Assembly: GCA_001579985.1 (NCBI GenBank)
Contig: LRSR01006227.1
Span: 1 to 26,740 of the forward strand
Reading direction: 5' to 3'
Origin: Hypsibius dujardini
Taxonomy: Eukaryota > Tardigrada > Eutardigrada > Parachela > Hypsibiidae
Length of the DNA stretch: 26,740 nucleotides
The notes beneath the pieces were generated by a model. The model ran no database searches. It had not been told where the DNA came from and was given only the letters and a program-made list of their open reading frames with translations. Within the stretch, counting starts at the first letter, position 1. Each line of letters starts with the position of its first letter. The position numbers and the translations under genes are program-made. Shown in pieces: positions 22,201 to 26,740 of this stretch.

Positions 22201-24301
22201 GGCTGGAAATGCTGGATTGAAGAAGGATCGACGTTCAACTTTGACGTTGTCAACCTTTGCCTAAGAAGACCCAGAAAAATTACGTTATTACGTTCGCATC
22301 CGATGTTTCGACAGGAATATGGCTTGCTATCCTGACATACGGTGTTTACTTAAAGGTTGGAAATAAACACGTCTCAGCTCGATTAGAGCTCATCGACTTT
22401 AACCTGATTAAATCTCCTTCCGAACGAATCGGTTTAACGGTTCAGAAGAATGACAACTTAACTACCACTGCTCAAATTTATATCGCCTAGCCAAGTATAG
22501 TGACCAGCGGTCATTGCGCACGAACCTTCACTGTGCCACGATCATAAGTCCACACGCCATTATTGTCAGAGAGAAGGTCTTTCGGGCTCTTCAACATCAT
22601 CATGTTGATAATGAAGCAGACGTTCTTCTTGACTCCAATGGGCACTCTGGACAGAATATTTGGATTTTCCGGGTCTTCCATTTCCAGCTGCTCTTGGATC
22701 AAGCTGAACATAGCGACACTCGACAGAGACCTTTTCTGCCCGATGAGAACCGCGTGGTAACCATCGACGACGCTCCCAGCAGCCTGGCAGCCATCGCCAT
22801 TGCTTGCTGAATCAGTTGAGTGAACGGAAACGACTTCGTCTCTGTGATGGTCGACAAAGTCCACTTCCGGTCCACTAACAGGCACAAGAAGAGAAACATA
22901 TCGTAGAACATAAGCAAAATAAAAGTAACCGTACTTCACCCCCTGGAGGCTGTCGTTACATAGTATCTCAACATATATGAAACAGCACTTACATCAACTC
23001 AAATTCTTCTTGTGATTCCTCCGTTTGTTGAGGCGATCCTTCATCTTCATATCTGCAAAGAATACACTGAGTTTAACTTCGAAAGTATTAACCTTGAAGA
23101 TTTGAATAAACAGAATCGTTAACTTACTGCATAAAGTTTGGATAACCTCCGTCGTACGCGTCCCCACCAATTCTATAATAGATGCTAAATTGTACAAAGG
23201 CAAAACACATACTGCAGAAGCCCGATAACTTTAGGGGAACGACTCTGTTAAGCCGAGCGTTCGATTATTTTCTCCGGCCGGTACAGAAAATAACATCCGG
23301 TCCTATTTGCATTCAATCAATAGGATGTAGTCTTGTGTCCTGACAATTGCAGCAATCAAGCCCAGGTTTTACTTTACGTGTGTTCTGTTTAACCGAGCGC
23401 GTTCCCCTAAAGTTATCGGGTTTCTACAGTATACGGAAAGCACTTGTCGGCATACCCAGTCACATGAGCGCTGAAGTAATTTTCGCCATGCTCATCTCTG
23501 AAATTATGGAAAACAAATTACATGCATGGAAAACATTGCGTACCAACAAACCAACAAGACTGCGAGATTTTTCAGAAAACGCTAATCCGATAGTAAAAGT
23601 ATTCTTTTCTATATGGTTTGTAACTTGACGCGATATCGAAAAAAGATAAAAAAAAGTTAAAAATAATGTCGAAACGGGGAGTTGAACAGATGACCTCCAA
23701 CTAGAGACCCAGCCGCAGCGCCACCAGGCCACAACGTGCACTTTTATTCATGGTTCGAAGCTCCAGCATTAAGCATAAAAATGTACAATATATTTTCAAC
23801 TTGACCAGTTATATTAGCAAAATATAGATAAAATAAAAGCAGCTCATATACTCAGCCTAATGGTAAACGAGAAACATACGTTTGGAGCTGGTCCGAGAAC
23901 GATTCCGGGGCAGTGAGATAACCTTCACGTAGAACATCACTCATCAGCGTACTCTCCTCAGCAACAGGATCCAAGGCATTCCAACGCTCTGCTTGCATAC
24001 GGTCATCTTCATCGTCGCTATACACACACGATGGAATTAATTACTGTAATTACCAACTTGTTAGTAATACTGGCTAAATATTGCAACATTACTAACCGCA
24101 ACATCTGCGAGCGGTAGGGAAAACTGCGGCCTGAATCATCGTCCTCGTCTCTCTCAAACCCTCGAGCGTTATGCATATCCGATTCAATTCTGCTGACCAA
24201 TCAGACTAAATAAGAATGAAAAGATTTTTTTTAATGATGACGAAATAAGCTCCGCGTGATGTTCACCTCTTGGCAGTTGGCCAAGCTTCATTCAAACGCA
24301 T
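15494..24301 (-). CDS. MULE-type transposase with degenerate SWIM finger (13 exons)
   Basis: Exons (minus, 5' to 3'): 24301-24267, 24192-24097, 24017-23880, 23497-23456, 23172-23128, 23052-22993, 22874-22526, 22260-22020, 21382-20850, 19619-19305, 19098-18737, 17292-16710 and 15895-15494 (stop TGA). Every junction is GT-AG with matching phase, giving 1,066 residues. Residues 1-138 are acidic (DEDD, EESQEEFE). An N-terminal module around 240-335 has GVWTYDRGTVK and VPPHG...PYKR. The MULE catalytic core has D440 in SIDTTFDM and D510 in LIGTDGD, then CQIHLVDNI and, at 638, ESMNASLK (a conserved segment and candidate third acid). A SWIM-like finger at 812-827 reads C-x3-C-x5-H-x2-C-x-E; the usual final His is Glu. 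The C-terminal ~133 residues contain FWFIADCP and CVQC. The protein would cut and paste the element in the nucleus. The start codon lies only ~55 bp from the right TIR, so the promoter is probably in the TIR. The second M8 acceptor (22254) is an in-frame alternative. Confidence 0.87.
15955..16680. repeat. Degenerate GGACGGA-type repeat in transposase intron 12
   Basis: Intron 15896-16709 consists largely of diverged GGACGGACAGA-like words. A longer internal repeat of roughly 165 bp is visible (GAACGAACAAAGATACG at about 16190 and again at about 16355, each followed by GCAGACGGAAGGACTG or GACAGACGGAAGGACTGG). This looks like an old, decayed relative of the arrays at 17500 and 21470. Confidence 0.65.
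17325..18625. mobile_element. Large GGAC/CGGA fold-back satellite element in transposase intron 11
   Basis: From about 17325 to 17500 the motif reads on the minus sense (GTCTGTC, GTCCGTC). From about 17500 to 18535 it reads on the plus sense (GGACGGAC, ACAACGGACGG) with larger internal duplications, for example GGTTTTGGAACAGACAGACA at about 17829 and again at about 17920. It ends in GAGGGGTAAAATAGCC plus TATTGGGCCC/TATTCGGCCCC units (about 18530-18625). The element at 21433 ends with the same terminal sequence. Confidence 0.7.
19155..19198 (+). repeat. CTGT tetranucleotide microsatellite
   Basis: About ten perfect CTGT (GTCT) units within intron 19099-19304 of the transposase gene. Confidence 0.9.
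19620..20849. repeat. Transposase intron 9 with degenerate CGGA-type repeat
   Basis: This is the longest region without an exon inside the element apart from intron 11. About 20010-20600 consists of diverged GGACGGA/GGCGGAAG words similar to 15955-16680. The rest (19620-19990, 20610-20849) is unremarkable. The flanking exons join in phase 0 at the catalytic GTDGDI / HLSDAFMK junction, so the whole stretch is spliced out. Confidence 0.65.
21433..21975. mobile_element. CGGA-repeat fold-back element in transposase intron 8
   Basis: The left end TTTTACCCCTGCCGCCCGTC is the inverse of the right end, where GGACAGGACGTGAGGGGTAA continues to AGGGGTAAAATAGC. Between them are about 430 bp of GGACGGAC/ACAATGGACGG arrays. 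The terminal GGGGTAAAATAGC and TATTGGCCC motifs are shared with the element ending at 18625, so both belong to one family. Confidence 0.7.
23212..23429. mobile_element. 218-bp TA-flanked MITE in transposase intron 4
   Basis: The left arm CTGCAGAAGCCCGATAACTT (continuing TAGGGGAACG) and the inverse of the right arm CTGTAGAAACCCGATAACTT (TAGGGGAACG) differ at two positions over 30 bp. TA flanks both sides (23210-23211, 23430-23431). The TA duplication and the ACCCGATAAC-like ends resemble pogo/Tigger-type non-autonomous elements of the Tc1/mariner superfamily. No coding capacity. Confidence 0.85.
23668..23734 (-). repeat. Possible tRNA-derived SINE head or pseudo-tRNA
   Basis: On the minus strand GGCCTGGTGGCGCTGCGGCT resembles a polymerase III A box and CTGTTCAACTCCCC resembles a B box at tRNA-like spacing. 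A T-rich stretch follows. Stem pairing is poor, so it is not a working tRNA. Located in transposase intron 3. Confidence 0.35.
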
Positions 24302-24355
24302 TTTCCCACGGTATTGCCTCTGGCACGGGCATTGGCTACAGCTGCAGCCGCAGGG

Positions 24356-24624
24356 CCAGTGGAAGTGGAAGTGGTAGTGGAAATGGAAGTGGAAGTGGAA
24401 GTGGGAGTTGAAGTGGGAGTGGAAGTGGGAGTGGAAGTGGGAGTGGAAGTGGAAGTGGAAGTGGAAGTGGAAGTGGAAGTGGAAGTGGAAGTGTCACTGC
24501 CACTGCCACAGCCACTGCCATAGTGCCACTGCCACTGACACTGCCATAGTGCCACTGCCACTGACACTGACACTGCCACTGCCAGTGCCACTGCCATACT
24601 GACACGTTTGTTATACACCCGTTT
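24356..24624 (-). repeat. Right terminal inverted repeat of the MULE
   Basis: The mirror image of 14653-14937: ACTTCC hexamers (about 24356-24493), then GTGGCA/GTGTCA hexamers, then the unique tip ending CGTTTGTTATACACCCGTTT at 24624. It lies immediately upstream of the transposase ATG and is the likely promoter. Confidence 0.9.
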
Positions 24625-24993
24625 AAAACTGTCACACACAATATGTAGTGGATGTTCACATCAAATTACAAGGCGTTGGTGCACGCTTCGCCGCCAGAGT
24701 GAACAAGTCTTACAATATCAATCGGTAGTAGTGACTTTAACCTACATATTTATATCAAAAGCTAATCCGGAACTTGCGAAACAAGATCAAAATTTGCATG
24801 ATTCATACGCCCCTCCTCCTTCAACAACTGAACAACTGATTATGCAAACCATACCATTGATTGGTCGACTGTTTTAAATTAAAAAGTGGTAACTAAGCAA
24901 CACAAAACGAAACAATAGACCAATCAAGCTGATTACTCCCGCGTTGAAAATCTACCTACATTGCGTCTGGCACTTATCTTTACAACCAAACAC
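24625..24993. other. Spacer right of the MULE, nothing recognised
   Basis: No receptor exon, transposase exon or clear repeat is visible between the MULE end and KpnI-repeat element copy B. Confidence 0.5.
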
Positions 24994-25315
24994 AAAGTTT
25001 CAGTAAGAATGCAGTACAGGGTACCGTACCCATGTTAAACAACACAGTGTTTGTTTAGGTGTTTCGGTGTTGCGGTCCCTGCCTCTTTCCTTTCCATCAA
25101 AACCCATCAGAACCCATCAAAACCCATCAAAACCCATCAAAACCCATCAAAACCCATCAGAACCCATCAGAACCCACCAGAACCCATCAAATGATAATGG
25201 TCTTTGTTTGTTCTGCGGTACTCAGTGAGAAACACTGAAACAAACGTTTACACGTGCCAATAACATACAAGGCTTTTTAACGTGGGTACCCTATTCTGCA
25301 TTCTTGCCAAAGTTT
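24994..25315 (-). mobile_element. KpnI-repeat element, copy B (reverse orientation)
   Basis: The reverse complement reads AAACTTTGGCAAGAATGCAG, AATAGGGTACCC at one end and closes with GGTACCCTGTACTGCATTCT at the other. Internal words TGATAATGGTCTTTG, GTGTTTCGGTGTT and GATGGGTTTT match copy A (9151-9576). Here the GATGGGTTTT unit is expanded to about ten copies (25098-25195), while the GGTACCCATA array of copy A is nearly absent. Confidence 0.8.
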
Positions 25316-25620
25316 CTGACGGGACGTTTGACAACTGTTTATGAGGGGACCATCTGATTGTGCTTATCGCTCTACAAGCAATACCAGGGGACAGATCCGC
25401 GACCTCACGATACAGCCACTGTGTGCACAGCAGATACGGCAGATTTATCGAGAATTATTGAAAAAGACGCACACAGAATCATTTAAAGTTATTTTTGATT
25501 GCAATTACTGCCAATAAGCGTGTCACCGAATTGTATTCCGGATTTTCCTCATTTCTTTCGGAAACTGATGAAATTCACACAACCGGAAAGGACTAATACC
25601 TTCATCTGCCGTAATAAAGA
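25316..25620 (+). other. Upstream region of receptor copy 3, nothing recognised
   Basis: About 300 bp without repeats or convincing coding sequence. By position it would be the promoter side of the third receptor copy. Confidence 0.4.
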
Positions 25621-26740
25621 ATGGTGTCGGAAAGTGGCGCCCTCACTGCGTGGTTATTGCCGACATTAGGTGGGCATCAGGGTGACCTCCGAGCTTCTTG
25701 GATTAAAAGCTGGATGACTCATCCTTCGATTAATCAACAGTAATGGAACGACTTTCTTATAGGATCTGTCTCGGTCGCAATACGATGCCCCAGTCCGGAT
25801 TGGTACTACAGGCGAGCCACAAACAAGTGTTACTTCGTCCAAGGCAACCAGGCTCAGGCCGTCAATCCCACCCGGGATGCTGCGAACCTGATGACCTGGA
25901 ACGAGGCAATCACGGAATGCCAAGTTCGGGGAGGAGAAATTATCACGGTGTCCAGCGAGGAGGAATTGGTAAAGCTCTGGGGGCAATTACACAGATCTGC
26001 AAAAAAAGCACATTCTAGTATGCGCAATGAAAATGTGTAGATCAATATTGCACAGGAGTGGATCAGAGCAAAGTTGAATAAAGGCGAACATTACTGGACC
26101 GGATTGACATACGAAAACATGTGCTAGGAGTGATTCAACGGCGTAAGCTACACCGCCTACACACCGCTTGCTCTTCTTTGAGTCTCATCATCATCTCAAA
26201 GATTCGGATCTTGCCGTGGAAAGAATAATAATTGTTGGGATTATACCCACACACAGAGGGAATCTACCGATCCCGACGGGAACGGACGATTTGAAGAGAA
26301 AACAGCGAGCTTCAATATTCTACCATCCCTACAACAGAACTTTTCTATGGGATCTGGAACAGTCGGACAATTATTCAAGTCATGGATATATTTGCAAAGG
26401 CGACTTCTGTACGTACATTGTATCAAGGGTATTTTATGGTAGTCTACTCTGTACGTTATGCCGGGTTATGTGTCCATTTACTGATACGTTCCTTATCTCC
26501 GTTTCTGTTTTCTTAATTGTGACAGGTCGGTTGCAGAATGACTAAGAATGCAGATATGAATCTTTCTTCTTTCAGCAAGCAAGCCTTGGTGTAATGTTGA
26601 GGATGGGTGGAGCTATCGCAACGGTCACTGTTACCGTTACAATCCAACTACCAAAACTTACGCCGACGCGGAACGCGTGTGCCTGTAAGTGGGATTGGGT
26701 TCTTAAAGTCAGACATACAGACAGACAGACAGACAGACAG
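25621..26740 (+). pseudogene. Multi-C-type-lectin receptor, copy 3 (5' part, disabled)
   Basis: Exons by homology to copy 2: a candidate signal exon 25621-25669 (MVSESGALTAWLLPTL, phase-1 donor), 25763-25968 (CPSPDWYYRRATNKCYF, CQVRGGEI), 26056-26177, 26257-26408 (FLWDLEQ, YICKGDF) and 26576-26684 (PWCNVEDGW, NGHCYRY). Exons 4 and 5 have exactly the lengths of copy 2 (152 and 109 bp). The third exon has TAG at 26125-26127 and TGA at 26131-26133 where copy 2 has Trp codons in NLRWEWYDG. The donor expected at 26178 reads TTGAGT instead of GTGAGT. Three independent lesions in one exon argue for a pseudogene; a sequencing fault cannot be excluded. The rest of the gene lies beyond the window. Confidence 0.75.
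26708..26740 (+). repeat. ACAG/CAGA microsatellite at window end
   Basis: Perfect ACAG tetranucleotides run off the end of the window, inside the intron after exon 5 of receptor copy 3. Confidence 0.85.

Larger units (their letters stand above)
14653..24624 (-). mobile_element. ~10-kb Mutator-like (MULE) DNA transposon with repeat-built TIRs
   Basis: The left end (AAACGGGTGTATAACAAACG, then TGTCAGTATGGCAGTGGCAC) is reproduced in reverse complement at 24624 with no mismatch over at least the first 70 bp. It encloses one complete transposase gene on the minus strand. Target-site duplication: the 9-bp flanks (14644-14652, 24625-24633) do not match; moving the boundary outward to GTTT(A/T)AAACGGG does not help. 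Several younger or older repeats are nested in its introns. Together, the near-identical TIRs and unbroken coding exons suggest a fairly recent, possibly autonomous insertion. Confidence 0.85.

Noticed and set aside
21495-22253. Alternative frame through transposase exon 22020-22260 (TLPSLRTDKRLLRVV)
   Set aside because: The other frame continues in phase from the exon before and into the next (SVRQ-GDKSNAV) and carries the VPPHG...PYKR pattern, so this frame is a shadow.
23460-23741. 93-codon minus-strand frame
   Set aside because: It overlaps transposase exon 23456-23497 out of frame and runs through the tRNA-like repeat; no protein character.
14639-24638. Target-site duplication of the MULE
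   Set aside because: I compared 9-bp flanks for two possible boundaries and found no match. A TGTC near both ends is too short and offset to count.

Overview
This is a eukaryotic, intron-rich, metazoan-type window. Genes are split by GT-AG introns that are mostly 60-600 bp, and non-coding DNA is packed with microsatellites and fold-back elements. The multi-C-type-lectin receptors and the style of the MULE transposase would fit a flatworm or another lophotrochozoan, but that placement is a guess. No rRNA, CRISPR or operon structure is present.

Three tandem, same-strand (+) copies of one receptor gene family span the window. Copy 1 (313-3541) is the 3' part of a gene that starts upstream. Copy 2 (6238-14587) is complete: I could join 19 exons with every phase matching into about 1,166 codons (signal peptide, six C-type lectin-like domains, Ser/Thr-rich stalk, one transmembrane helix, about 60-residue tail). 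Copy 3 (25621-window end) is the 5' part of a third copy; it carries two in-frame stops and a lost splice donor, so it looks like a pseudogene. Exon lengths are nearly identical between copies (117, 105, 162, 199 and 201 bp in copies 1 and 2; 152 and 109 bp in copies 2 and 3), while introns have diverged completely.

Between copies 2 and 3 sits a 10-kb DNA transposon (14653-24624) on the opposite strand. It has long terminal inverted repeats built of a 35-bp unique tip plus arrays of GTGGCA and ACTTCC units. It encodes a 13-exon MULE-type transposase of about 1,066 codons that is open throughout. Its left end lies 66 bp after the stop codon of receptor copy 2, so it probably interrupts or replaces that gene's 3' UTR.

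Smaller non-autonomous elements fill the introns and spacers. They include a 1.24-kb element with about 190-bp TIRs and a 3-bp TGA duplication (4465-5707), three TA-flanked fold-back elements (7846-7977, 8225-8565, 23212-23429), a fold-back element with an internal 23-bp minisatellite (11809-12081), a KpnI-site/GATGGGTTTT element present twice in opposite orientation (9151-9576 and 24994-25315), and large GGAC/CGGA-repeat elements in the transposase introns. A recurring theme is an inverted-repeat element whose arms or subterminal regions consist of expandable tandem repeats. All coordinates and splice sites are manual predictions from sequence alone.
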